64,000 bases of DNA from Delphinapterus leucas (taxonomy: Eukaryota; Chordata; Mammalia; Artiodactyla; Monodontidae): NCBI RefSeq assembly GCF_002288925.2, contig NW_022098021.1, positions 33,734,065 to 33,798,064 of the forward strand, in the 5' to 3' direction. The notes under the pieces were generated by a model. The model did not search any database. It had not been told where the DNA came from and was given only the letters and a program-made list of their open reading frames with translations. The position numbers and the translations under genes are program-made. This document shows positions 49,973 to 61,580 of the stretch, in pieces (position 1 is the first letter of the stretch; each line of letters begins with the position of its first letter).

Positions 49973-50518
49973 GTCATACTTCTACTAATTCTCTCTACTT
50001 TTTCTCCCTTTTATTCTGAGCCATGTGGATGAAAGGCTCTTGGTGCTCCAGACAGGACCCAGGGCTCTGCCTCTGAGGTAGGAGAGCCAACTTCAGGACA
50101 CTGGTCAACAAGAGACCTCCCAGCTACAAATAATATCAAATGGCGAAAATCTCCCAGAGACCTCCATCTTAACACGAGCACCCAGCTTCACTCAATGACC
50201 AGCAAGCTACAGTGCTGGACAACCTATGCCAAACAACTAGCAAAACAGGAACACAACCCCAGCCATTAGCAGAGAGGCTGCCTAAAATCATAATAAGTCC
50301 ACAGACACCCCAAAACACACCACCAGACGTGAACCTGCCCACTAGAGAGACAAGATCCAGCCTCATCCACCACAACACAGGCACTAGTCCCCTCCACCAG
50401 GAAGCCTACACAACCCACTGAACCAACCTTAGCCACTGGAGACAGACATCAAAAACAGCGGGAACTACGAACCTGCAGCCTGCAAAAAGGAGAACCCAAA
50501 CACAGTAAGATAAGCAAA

Positions 50519-51429
50519 ATGAGAAGACAGAAAAACACACAGCAGATAAAGGAGCAAGATAAAAATGCACCAGACCTAACAAATGAAGAGGAAATAGGCA
50601 GTCTACCTGAAAAAGAATTCAGATTAATGATAGTAAGGATGATCTGAAATCTTGGAAACAGAATGGACAAAATGCACGAAACAGTTAACAAGGACCTAGA
50701 AGAAATAAAGATGAAACAAGCAATGATGAACAACACAATAAATGAAATTAAAAGTACTCTAGATGGGATCAATAGCAGAATAACTGAGGCAGAAGAACGG
50801 ATAAGTGACCTAAAAGACAAAATAGTGGAAATAACTACTGCAAAGCAGAATAAAGAAAAAAGAATGAAAAGAACTGAGGACAGTCTCAGAGACCTCTGGG
50901 ACAACATTAAATGCACCAACATTCGAATTGTAGGGGTTCCAGAAGAAGAAGAGAAAAAGAAAGGGACTGAGAAAATATTTGAAGAGATTATATTATATTC
51001 CCTATTATTAGGGAAAACTTCCCTAATAAGGGAAAGGAAATAGTTAATCAAGTCCAGGAAGCACAGAGAGTCCCATACAGGATAAATCCAAGGAGAAATA
51101 CACCAAGACACATATTAATCAAACTGTCAAAAATTAAATACAAAGAAAGCATATTAAAAGCAGCAAGGGAAAAACAACAAATAACACACAAGGGAATCCC
51201 CATAAGGTTAACAGCTGATCTCTCAGCAGAAACCCTACAAGCCAGAAGGGAGTGGCAGGACATACTGAAAGTGATGAAGGAGAAAAACCTGCAACCAAGA
51301 CTACTCTACCCAGCAAGGAACTCATTCAGATTTGATGGAGAAATTAAAACCTTTACAGACAAGCAAAAGCTGAGAGAGTTTAGCACCACCAAACCAGCTT
51401 TACAACAAATGCTAAAGGAACTTCTCTAG
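50519..51429 (+). pseudogene. L1 ORF1 (RNA-binding chaperone), recently broken
   Basis: About 303 codons from ATGAGAAGACAG to TAG. Coiled coil about residues 60-115 (heptads such as TLDGINSRITEAEERISDLK), RRM from about residue 137 (IRIVGVPE), and CTD with SAETLQARREW-like and STTKPALQQMLKELL endings in the downstream frame. There are two lesions. TGA at 50,645-50,647 (codon 43) looks like a CpG transition of CGA. An insertion with near-palindromic sequence (about 50,990-51,030) shifts the frame from 2 to 1. ORF1p would normally trimerise and coat L1 RNA in cytoplasmic particles. Confidence 0.92.
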
Positions 51430-51487
51430 ACATGAAACACAAGAGAAGGAAAAGACCTATAATAACGAACCCAAAACAATTTAGAAA

Positions 51488-54400
51488 ATGGGAATAGGAA
51501 CATGCATATCAATAATTACCTTAAATGTAAATGGACTAAATGCTCCCACCAAAAGACACAGATTGGCTGAATGGATACAAAAACAAGACCCTTATATATG
51601 CTGTCTACAAGAGACCCACTTCAGACCTAGAGACACATACAGACTGAAAGTAAGGGGATGGAAAAAGATATTCCATGCAAATGGAAACCAAAAGAAAGCT
51701 GGAGTAGCAATTCTCATATCAGACAAAATAGACTTTAAAATAAGGACTATTAAAAGAGACAAAGAAGGACACTGCATAATGATCAAGGGATCGATCCAAG
51801 AAGAAGATATAACAATTGTAAATATTTATGCACCCAACATAGGAGCATCTCAATACATAAGGCAAATACTAACAGCCATAAAAGGGGAAATCGACAGTAA
51901 CACATTCATAGTAGGGGACTTTAACACCCCACTTTCACCAATGGACAGATCATCCAAAATGAAAATAAATAAGGAAACACAAGCTTTAAATGATACATTA
52001 AACAAGATGGACTTCATTGATATTTATAGGACACTCCATCCGAAAACAACAGAATACACATTTTTCTCGAGTGCTCATGGAACATTCTCCAGGATAGATC
52101 CTATCTTGGGTCACAAATCAAGCCTTGGTAAATTTAAGAACGTTGAAATTGTATCAAGTATCTTTTCCGACCACAACGCCATGAGACTAGATATCAATTA
52201 CAGGAAAAGATCTGTAAAAAATACAAACACATGGAGGCTAAACATTACACTACTTAATAATGAAGTGATCACTGAAGAAATCAAAGAGGAAATAAAAAAA
52301 TACCTAGAAACAAATGACAATGGAGACACAACGGCCCCAAAACTATGGGATGCAGCAAAAGCAGTTCTATGGGGGAAATTTATAGCAATACAAGCCCACG
52401 TTAAGACGCAGGAAACATCTCGAATAAACAACCTAACCTTGCACCTCAAGCAATTAGAGAAAGGAGAACAAGAAAACCCCAAAGCTAGCAGAAGAAAAGA
52501 AATCATAAAAATCAGATCAGAAATAAATGAAAAAGAAATGAAGGAAACAATAGCAAAAATGAATAAAACTAAAAGCTGGTTCTTTGAGAAGATAAACAAA
52601 ATAGATAAACCACTAGCCAGATTCATCAAGAAAAAAAGGGAGAAGACTCAAATCAATAGAATTAGAAATGAAAAAGGAGAAGTAACAACTGACACTGCAG
52701 AAATAAAAAAGATCATGAGAGATTACTACAAGCAACTCTATGCCAATAAAATGGACAATCTGGAAGAAATGGACAAATTCTTAGAAATGCACAACCTGCC
52801 AAGACTGAATCAGGAAGAAATAGAAAATATGAACAGACCAATCACAAGCACTGAAATTGAAACTGTGATTAAAAATCTTCCAACAAACAAAAGCCCAGGA
52901 CCAGACGGCTTCACAGACGAATTCTATCAAACATTTAGAGAAGAGCTAACACCTATCCTTCTCAAACTCTTCCAAAATATAGCAGAGGGAGGAACACTCC
53001 CAAATTCCTTCTACAAGGCCACCATCACCTTGATACCAAAACCAGACAAGGATGTCACAAAGAAAGAAAACTGCAGGCCAATATCACTGATGAACATAGA
53101 TGCAAAAATCCTCAACAAAATACTAGCAAACAGAATCCAACAGCACATTAAAAGGATCAGACACCATGAACAAGTGGGGTTTATTCCAGGAATGCAAGGA
53201 TTCTTCAATATACGCAGATCTATCAATGTGATAAACCATATTAACAAGTTGAAGGAGAACAACCATATGATCATCTCCCGTTTATAATAGAAAAACCCTG
53301 CAGAAAGTAGTCATAGAGGGAACTATCCTCAACATAATAAAGGCCATATATGACAAGCCCACAGCAAACATCATCCTCAATGGTGAAAAACTGAAAGCAT
53401 TTCCACTAAGATCAGGAACAAGACAAGGTTGCCCACTCTCACCACTCTTATTCAACATAGTTTTGGAAGTTTTAGCCACAGCAATCAGAGAAGAAAAGGA
53501 GATAAAAGGAATCCAAACCGGAAAAGAAGAAGTAAAGCTTTCACTGTTTGCAGATGACATGATACTACACATAGAGAATCCTAAAGATGCTACCAGAAAA
53601 CTACTAGAGCTAATCAATGAATTTGGTAAAGTAGCAGGATACAAAATTAATGCACAGAAATCGCTGGCATTCCTATATACTAATGATGAAAAATCTGAAA
53701 TTGAAATCAAGAAAACACTCCCATTTACCATTTCAATAAAAAGAATAAAATACCTAGGAATAAACCTACCTAAGGAGACAAAAGACCTGTATGCAGAAAA
53801 TTATAAGACACTGATGAAAGAAATTAAAGATGATACAAATAGATGGAGAGATATACCATGTTCTTGGATTGGAAGAATCAACATTGGGAAAATGACTCTA
53901 CTACCCAAAGCAATCTACAGATTCAATGCAATCCCTATCAAACTACCACTGGCATTTTTCACAGAACTAGAACAAAAAATTTCGCAATTTGTATGGAAAC
54001 ACAAAAGACCCCGAATAGTCAAAGCAATCTTGAGAACGAAAAAAGGAGCTGGAGGAATCAGGCTCCCTGACTTCAGACTATATGACAAAGCTACGGTAAT
54101 CAAGACAGTATGGTACTGGCACAAAAACAGAAAGATAGATCAATGGAACAGGATAGAAAGCCCAGAGATAAACTCACACACATATGGACACCTTATCTTT
54201 GATAAAGGTGGCAGGAATGTACAGTGGAGAAAGGACAGCCTCTTCAATAAGTGGTGCTGGGAAAAATGGACAGATACATGTAAAAGTATGAGATTAGATC
54301 ACTCCCTAACACAATACACAAAAATAAGCTCAAAATGGATTAAAGACCCAAATGTAAGGCCAGAAACTATCAAACTCTTAGAGGAAAACATAGGCAGAAC

Positions 54401-55256
54401 ACTCTATGACATAAATCACAGCAAGATCCTTTCTGACCCACCTCCTAGTGTAATGGAAATAAAAACAAAAATAAACAAATGGGACCTAATGAAACTTCAA
54501 AGCTTTTGCACAGCAAAGGAAACCATAAACAAGACCAGAATGGGAGAAAATATTTGCAAATGAAGCAACTGACAAAGGATTAATCTCCAAAATTTACAAG
54601 CAGCTCATGCAGCTCAATAACAAAAAAACAAACAACCCAATCCAAAAATGGGCAGAAGACCTAAATAGACATTTCTCCAAAGAAGATATACAGACTGCCC
54701 ACAAACACATGAAAGAATGCTTAACATCATTAATCATTAGAGAAATGCAAATCAAAACTACAATGAGATATCATCTCACACCTGTCAGAATGGCCGTCAT
54801 CAAAAAATCTAGAAACAATAAATGCTGAAGAGGCTGTGGAGAAAAGGAACACTCTTGCACTGCTGGTGGGAATGTGAATTGGTTCAGCCACTATGGAGAA
54901 CAGTATGGAGGTTCCTTAAAAAACTACAAATAGAACTACCATATGACCCAGCAATCCCACTACTGGGCATATACCCTGAGAAAACCAAAATTCAAAAAGA
55001 GTCATGTACCAAAATATTCATTGCAGCTCTATTTACAGTAGCCCAGAGATGGAAACAACCTAAGTGCCCATCATCAGATGAATGGATAAAGAAGATGTGG
55101 CATATATATACAATGGAATATTACTCAGCCATAAAAAGAAACAAAATTGAGCTATTTGTAATGAAGTGGATAGACCTAGAGTTTGTCATACAGAGTGAAG
55201 TAAGTCAGAAAGAAAAAGACAAATACCGTATGCTAACACATATATATGGAATTTAA
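51488..55256 (+). pseudogene. L1 ORF2 (endonuclease-reverse transcriptase), four lesions
   Basis: The first 599 codons are open. The endonuclease domain (about residues 1-240) has [32 protein letters not shown] (the usual His is Pro) and SDHNAM. The RT fingers (about 470-590) include [15 protein letters not shown]. At about 53,277 some 37 bp are missing, removing RT motif A ([11 protein letters not shown] type) with its catalytic Asp and shifting frame. The second part (to 54,563) has FADD intact at 53,547-53,558. A deletion of about 16 bp near 54,535, a TGG-to-TGA change (54,827-54,829) and a 1-bp deletion near 54,847 break the Cys-rich C-terminus. RT activity is impossible; an endonuclease-bearing 599-residue product is conceivable. 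Confidence 0.95.
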
Positions 55257-55628
55257 GAAGAAAAAAAAATGTCATGAAGAACCTAGGGGTAAGACAGCAA
55301 TAGACACAGACCTACTGGAGAACAGACTTGAGGCTATGGGGGGGGGAAGGGTGAGCTGTGACAGGGCGAGAGAGAGTCATGGACATATACACACTAACAA
55401 ATGTAAGGTAGATAGCTAGTGGGAAGTAGCCACGTGGCACAGGGATATTGGCTCGGTGCTTTGTGACCGCCTGGAGGGGTGGGATAGGGAGTGTGGGAGG
55501 GAGGGAGACACAAGAGGGAAGAGTTGTGGGAACATATGTATATGTATAACTGATTCACTTTGTTATAAAGCAGAAACTAACACACCATTGTAAAGCAATT
55601 GTACCCCAATAAAGATGTTAAAAAAAAA
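55257..55628 (+). promoter_or_regulatory. L1 3' UTR with G-rich tract and poly-A signal
   Basis: Contains a nine-G run (55,338-55,346) within a polypurine tract, then the conserved 'gctcggtgctttgtgacc' and 'cagaaactaacacaccattg' blocks, AATAAA at 55,608-55,613 and an A tail. G-rich polypurine tracts in L1 3' UTRs can form quadruplexes. Confidence 0.88.
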
Positions 55629-55640
55629 AAACTACAATAG

Positions 55641-58510
55641 ATACACACACAAAAAAGAAAAAGTAATCCAAACATAACACTAAAGATGCTCATCAAACCA
55701 CAAGAGAAGAGAACAAAAGAGAAAGGGAAGAAAAAAGACCTACAAAAAAACCCAAAACAATTAAAAAAATAGCAATAAAAATATCAACACACATGTTGAT
55801 AATTACTTTAAATGTAAATGGATTAAATGCTCCAACCAAAAGACATAGGCTGGCTGAATGGATACAAAAACAAGACCTGTATATATGTTGTCTACAAGAG
55901 TCCCACTTCAGACCTAGGGACACATACAAATCAGAAGTGAGGTGATCAAAAAGGGTATTCCATGCAAATGGAAATCAGAAGAAAGCTGGAGTAACAATAC
56001 TCATATCAAACAAAATACACTTTAAAATAAAGACTGTTATAAGAAAAAAGGAATGACACTACATAATGGTCAAGGGATTAATCCAAGAAGATATAATTAT
56101 TGTAAATATATATGCATCCAAAATAAGAGCACTTCAATACAAAGGCAAATGCTAACAGCCATAAAAGGGGAAATCGACAGTAACACAATAATAGTGAGGG
56201 ACTTTAACACCCCACTTTCATCAATGGACAGATCATACAGACAGAAAATTAATAAGGAAACAAAAGCCTTAAATGACACATTAGAACAGAAAGGCTTTAT
56301 TGATAACTATAGGACATTCCATGTGAAAGCAGCAGAATACACTTTTTTCTCAAGGGCACCTGGAACATTCTCCAGGGTAGATCACATCTGGGGCCAAAAA
56401 TCAAGCCTCAGTAAATATAACAAAATTGAAATCATATCAAGCAACTTTTCTGATCATAAAGCTATGAGATTAGAAATCAATTTCAGGAAAAAAAATGTAA
56501 AAATCACAAACACATGAGGGCTAAACACTATGTTATTAAATAACCAACGGATCACTGAAGAAATCAAAGAGGAAATCAGAAAACACCCAGAGACAAATGA
56601 CAATGAAAACACCATGATCCAAAACCTATGGGACACATCAAAAGCAGTTCTAAGAGGGAAGTTTATAGGAATACAATCTTACCTCAGGAAATAAGAAGAA
56701 TCTCAAATAAACAACCTAACTTTACAACTAAAGCAACTAGAGAAAGAAGGACAACCAGAACCCAAAATTAATAGAAGGAAAGAAATCATAAAGAACAGAG
56801 AAGAAATAAATGGAATAGAAACAAAGAACACAATAGAAAATATCAATGAAACTAAAAGCTGCTTTTTTGAAAAGATAAACAAAATTGATGAACTTTTAGC
56901 CAGACTCATCAAGAAAAAAAGGGAGAGGACTCAAATCAATAAAATTAGTAATGAAAAAGGAGAAGTTACAACTGTCAACACAGAAATACATAGGATCATA
57001 AGAGACTACTACAGGCAACTATACACCAATAAAATGGATAACCTAGAAGAAATGGACAAATTCTTTGAAAGGCACAACATTCCAAGACTGAACCAGGAAG
57101 AAATAGAAAATATGAACAGAGCAATCACAAGTACTGAAATTGAAACTGTGATTAAAATCTTTCAACAAATAAAAATCCAGGACCAGAGAACTTCGCAGGT
57201 GAATTCTATTACACATTTAGAGAAGAGTTCACACCATTCTTTCTCAAAGTATTCCAAAAAAATTGCAGAGGAAAGAAATTCCCAAGCTCATTCTGTGGGG
57301 CCACCATCATTCTTATTCCGAAACCAGACAAAGATATCACAAAAAAAGAAAATTACAGGCCAATAACACTGATGAACATAGATGCAAATATCCTCAACAG
57401 AATACTAGCAAACTGAATCCAACAACACATTAAAAAGATCGTACACCATGATCAAATGAGATTTATCTCAGGGATGCAAGGATTTTTCAATATACACAAA
57501 TCAATCAGTTTGAGATACCACATGAACAAACTGAGGACTAAAAACCATATGATCATCTCAGTGGATACAGAAAAAGCTTTTGACAAAATTCAACACCCAT
57601 TTATGTTAAAAACACTCCAGAAAGTGGGCATAGAGGGAACCTACCTCAACATAATAAAGGCCACATATGACAAACCTACAGCAAACATCATTCTCAATGG
57701 TGAAAAACTGAAAGCATTTCCTCTAAGTCTAGGACCAAGACAAGGATGTCCACTCTTGTTACTATTATTCACCAAAGTTTTGAAAGTCCTAGCTACAGAA
57801 ATCAGAGAAGAAAAAGAAATAAAAGGAATCCAAACTGGAAAAGAAGAAGTAAAACTGTCACTGCAGATGACTTGATACTATACATACAAAATCCTAAAGA
57901 GGCTACCAGAAAACTACTAGAGCTAATCAGTGAATTTGGTAAAGTTGCAGGATACAAAATTAATGAACAGAAATCTCTTGCATTCCTATACACTAACAAC
58001 AAAAGTTCAAAAAGAGAAATCAAGGAAACAATCCCATTTACCATCACATAATATATAATAAAATACCGATGAATAAACCTACCTAAGGAGGAGAAAAACC
58101 TGTACTTAGAAAACTATAAGATACTGATGAAAGAAATCAAAGATGACACAAACAGATGGAGAGACATACTGTTATTGGATTGGAAGAAACAATATTGTGA
58201 AAATGACTATACTATCCAAAGCAATCTACAGATTTGTTGCAATCCCTATCAAATTACCAATGGCATTTTTCAGAGAATTAGAACAAAATATTTTACAATT
58301 TGTATGGAAACACAAAAGATCTCAAATAGCCAAAGAAATCTTAAGAAAGAAAAACTGAGCTGGAGGAATCAGGCTCCCTGACTTCAGATTATACTACAAA
58401 GCTACAGTAATCAAGACAGTATAGTACTGGCACAAAAACAGAAATATAGATCAATGGAACAGGATATAAATTCCAGAGATAAACCCATGCACCTATGGCC
58501 ACTTAATCTA
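55641..58510 (+). mobile_element. L1 LINE, 3' part (continuation from 48,138), 3'-truncated
   Basis: Continues the inter-ORF spacer and ORF2 of the element split by the youngest L1. The spacer here totals 169 bp (41 + 128). It stops abruptly at about 58,510 in the C-terminal third of ORF2, with no 3' UTR, signal or A tail. Since reverse transcription starts at the 3' end, this end was lost after insertion. Confidence 0.9.
55769..58510 (+). pseudogene. L1 ORF2 relic, C-terminus missing
   Basis: The start codon position holds ATA (55,769). The endonuclease piece (56,053-56,517) has RDFNTPLSSMDRS (Gly of GDFN changed). RT motif A is intact ([15 protein letters not shown], 57,456-57,875). At about 57,861 four bases of the FADD codons are missing, giving a frameshift exactly in the catalytic box. 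Further pieces (58,127-58,381) reach 'cctatggccacttaatcta'. Confidence 0.88.
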
Positions 58511-58629
58511 GATATAAGGCAGCACAACTGGAGGATTAATTCCAAGTTAATGAGCTCATTTTCTTTTCCTAACTTAGAGAAAAGAGCAATAAATAACAGC
58601 TCTATAATAGAAATGGGGAAAACTGTGTA

Positions 58630-58740
58630 GTCCATAGAATTTTAGAATTGCAAGGCAACTTCAAAGATTATCTAGGTCAGTTCTACCATCTCTCAGACTA
58701 GAAAACTGAGGTTTAATTAACTGTCAAGGCTGGCATAGTA
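58630..58740 (+). repeat. Ancient MIR-like repeat fragment
   Basis: 'agaattttagaattgcaagg', 'aaagattatctaggtcagtt' and 'agactagaaaactgaggttt' follow the order of a common ancient mammalian repeat ('agagctggaagg', 'gatcatctagtcca', 'gaggaaactgagg'). The exact family is uncertain. Confidence 0.4.
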
Positions 58741-58859
58741 GGAGTAGATCAGAGACAACTAGCCAGGATACTCAATTTACCAATGTTCCTGTTATTAATG
58801 AGGGTAAAATTCCCACTACATTTTGTATTCCTTAAATTATTCATCTTTGAATGAAAAAC

Positions 58860-59480
58860 ATGAACCGGAAGTAGGTATCCTCTCAACCCCTTATTTCAAG
58901 GCCTTTATCATTTTCCTCCTCATTGGTTACAACAATAGCATTTCATCTATTCCCCTTGCTTTCAATCTTGCCCTGCTTCCACCAATTTTCTACATTACCA
59001 AAGGAATAATCTTATTAAGACTTGTATTTCTCACATCATTTCCCTGTTTAAACACCTTCAATGGCTTTCAGGAGAAAACAGACTCCTTAGTGTGACATGA
59101 AAGTTTCTTTTGTACCAATGTCTGCTCTATGCTATCATTTCATCATTGCTTGATGCTTCTTCCTCAGATACCTAAGCACTTACAGTTCACAAGTCTACCA
59201 ACCTCTTCTATATCTCGATTCTTTTGCAAAGTCTATCGCCCCTGTCTGATGTACTGCTGCATCTTATTTTCATTAATACCATCCTCTCCCCTCCCCTCCC
59301 AGGACCATTTTCCTGGCCAGGACAAGTCTTACCTAAACCACTCAGTCACAATGTTACTTCTTCCATAATGCCTTCCCCAAGCTGTCCTCCAGTTTCCTAG
59401 TGCTTTCCAAAGACCCTGGGCTTAACTTGACCCCAGCGATTTTGATATTTATTATAATTTTGCACATTTGGCCGCCTCCT
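58860..59480. repeat. Ancient L2-like repeat
   Basis: 'accttcaatggctttcagga', 'gactccttagtgtgacatga', 'tcttccataatgccttcccc' and 'attttgatatttattataat' follow the order of an ancient L2-type repeat, similar to the region near 17.9 kb. Strand not assigned. Confidence 0.45.
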
Positions 59481-60600
59481 TCAGAGCTGGGATAGCTTTC
59501 ACGACTGATTCCAGTGACTGGTACAATGTTTTGTTGGCTCTCTGATCACCATTTGCCATCAAGCATATTACACTTAAACTTCAGGCCCCTCATTTGCATA
59601 AACAGTAGGAAGAAACCCTAGACATGTGTTCTTACAGTCACACTCTTTAGTGGAACTTGAAAAAGTAAGTTTTGTATTTATTAAAGGAATCCCTCACCCC
59701 CAATTTTGTATATCTCAGGTCCCACAAAACCTGAAATGGTCTGGTAAGATAATAAATGACTATGGAATGAATGAACAGATATACTTTCAACAATGTATTA
59801 GCTCTATATTTCAAAAGTGCACCACTTTATGCTAATATGCTTTGTAGATTTGTTGTCTCATCTCTTAAAATAAGAGAATGCTACTTAGTCTCTGCCATTT
59901 TCCAGGCCAATTATGATAATAAAACTCTTAAGTACAAGAGTGGAATGAGTGCAGAGCACAATCCAGTCTTGCCTGGAGAGTTTTGTGTTGGAGTCCCAGC
60001 TGAACAAGTGGTTGTCACTGAAAAGTGGTTTTAGGGCACTTCCCTTGGAGTCACTGTGGCTGGTCTCTTAGTGTCATAAGAAACTGTAGAGAAGGCAGAG
60101 AACTGACTTGCATGGATTCATTTGCTCATTTATCATATATCAATAATATGTATAAGATGTATATAAATTATGTATATATGTATATATAATTACATAACAT
60201 GTTTCAATTACTATGAACTTGAAACCTACATTCAAGTAAGAGGACAAAAATAAATAATGAAATAGGTGGTCTTAGACTGAGGTAACAGAAGAAATGGGAG
60301 AAATAAGTAGAAATAAATCATTCAAGACACTGAAAGTTGTAGTTTGGAAAATGTTTTTATTCAGGCTGCAGAAGGTCATTGGAGAATTTCAGTTAGGGAA
60401 CTGATGAGTGCTGATTTACATTTTTAAAAGTAAATTATCCTACTGTGACAAGAATGATTTCATTGTGGGCAAGAGTAGAGTACATAAGACTGGTTATCTG
60501 CTAATATTGAACTCCTAGTGAGACAAGGAGAGCCTGGACTGGGGTGGTGGTAATGGATAGGAAGAAAAGAAAATAGATTTGAGATATATTTTAAAGTAGA

Positions 60601-60801
60601 GTCAGACAGAGAAAGATAAATATCCTATGATATCAATTATATGTGGAATCTAAAAAATAGTACAAATGAACTTATTTACAAAACTGAAATAGAGTCACAG
60701 ACATAGAAAACAAACTTATGGTTACCAAGGGGGAAGGGGGGAATAAATTGGGAGATCGGGATTGACATATACACACTACTATATGTAAAATAGATAACTA
60801 A
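60601..60801 (+). mobile_element. L1 3' UTR fragment, left part
   Basis: 'gtcagacagagaaagataaa', 'ttatatgtggaatctaaaaa', 'cttatggttaccaaggggga' and 'tacacactactatatgtaaa' are in L1 3' UTR order. The element is interrupted at about 60,801 and resumes at 61,310 with 'cccacactgtatagcactgg'. Confidence 0.85.
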
Positions 60802-61309
<508 letters not shown>

Positions 61310-61319
<10 letters not shown>

Positions 61320-61415
61320 TATAGCACTGGGATCTCTACTCAATACTCTAATCAATACCTATATGGGAAAATAATCTAAAAAAGAGTGGATATAGGTATA
61401 AGTTTAACTGAGGGT
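61310..61415 (+). mobile_element. L1 3' UTR fragment, right part
   Basis: 'cactgtatagcactgggatc', 'caatactctaatcaatacct' and 'atgggaaaataatctaaaaa' continue the L1 3' UTR broken by the SNRPE retrocopy. It ends at about 61,415 before the expected AATAAA and A tail. Confidence 0.85.
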
Positions 61416-61464
61416 TGATGTAAAGGCAGAAATCAGTGGTGACTTTTCTTTTTTTTTTAATTTG

Positions 61465-61580
61465 ATGGATGATGTTACCATTTACTGAGATGAGGAAACA
61501 GCAAATGGGCGAAGTATCAAGATTTCTGTGAGAGTAAAGCAGGTGAGGACTTGTACCAAGTCTGACTCTAGATGGCAAAC
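61465..61580 (+). repeat. Ancient MIR SINE fragment
   Basis: 'tactgagatgaggaaacagc' followed by 'caggtgaggacttgtaccaa' and 'gtctgactct' matches the order of the MIR core ('gaggaaactgaggctcagag...gaacccaggtctgtctgactc'). Confidence 0.55.

Larger units (their letters stand above)
48139..50518 (+). promoter_or_regulatory. L1 5' UTR with CpG-rich internal promoter
   Basis: The leader is 2.4 kb, long for an L1. It contains a YY1-like site near its 5' end, a GC- and CpG-rich block (about 48,400-49,200), four tandem 38-bp monomers, then a pyrimidine-rich CTTT tract with an assembly gap, and a less GC-rich part to ORF1. In L1s generally this region drives Pol II transcription from the element's first base. 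The dense CpGs mimic a CpG island but no host gene follows. Confidence 0.85.
48139..55628 (+). mobile_element. Youngest full-length L1 LINE, 7.5 kb, nested with 12-bp TSD
   Basis: The exact duplication aaactacaatag (48,127-48,138 and 55,629-55,640) bounds a complete element. It holds a CpG-rich 5' UTR (48,139-50,518), ORF1 (50,519-51,429), a 58-bp spacer, ORF2 (51,488-55,256), and a 3' UTR with polypurine tract, AATAAA and A tail. Compared with all other copies it has the fewest lesions and retains CpG, so it is the most recent. It splits an older L1. It cannot now move itself because both ORFs are broken. Confidence 0.96.
58511..60600. other. Gene-free region with ancient repeats
   Basis: No host exon or RNA gene is recognised. 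Ancient repeats are inferred at 58,630-58,740 and 58,860-59,480. 60,120-60,210 is AT-rich, near-simple sequence. Frames of up to 90 codons (for example 58,823-59,095) fall within the ancient repeat and have no family signature. Confidence 0.5.

Noticed and set aside
49609..50019. Repeat-rich proteins on both strands (SFFL and KKER repeats)
   Set aside because: These are translations of CTTT simple sequence running across an N gap.
50449..51111. 220-codon minus-strand open frame
   Set aside because: It is the antisense shadow of L1 ORF1, with a hydrophobic, Ser/Leu-rich composition typical of translating A-rich coding sequence backwards.
51488..53287. 599-codon frame as a host protein gene
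   Set aside because: It is L1 ORF2 with endonuclease and RT motifs in an element with target duplication, not a host gene.
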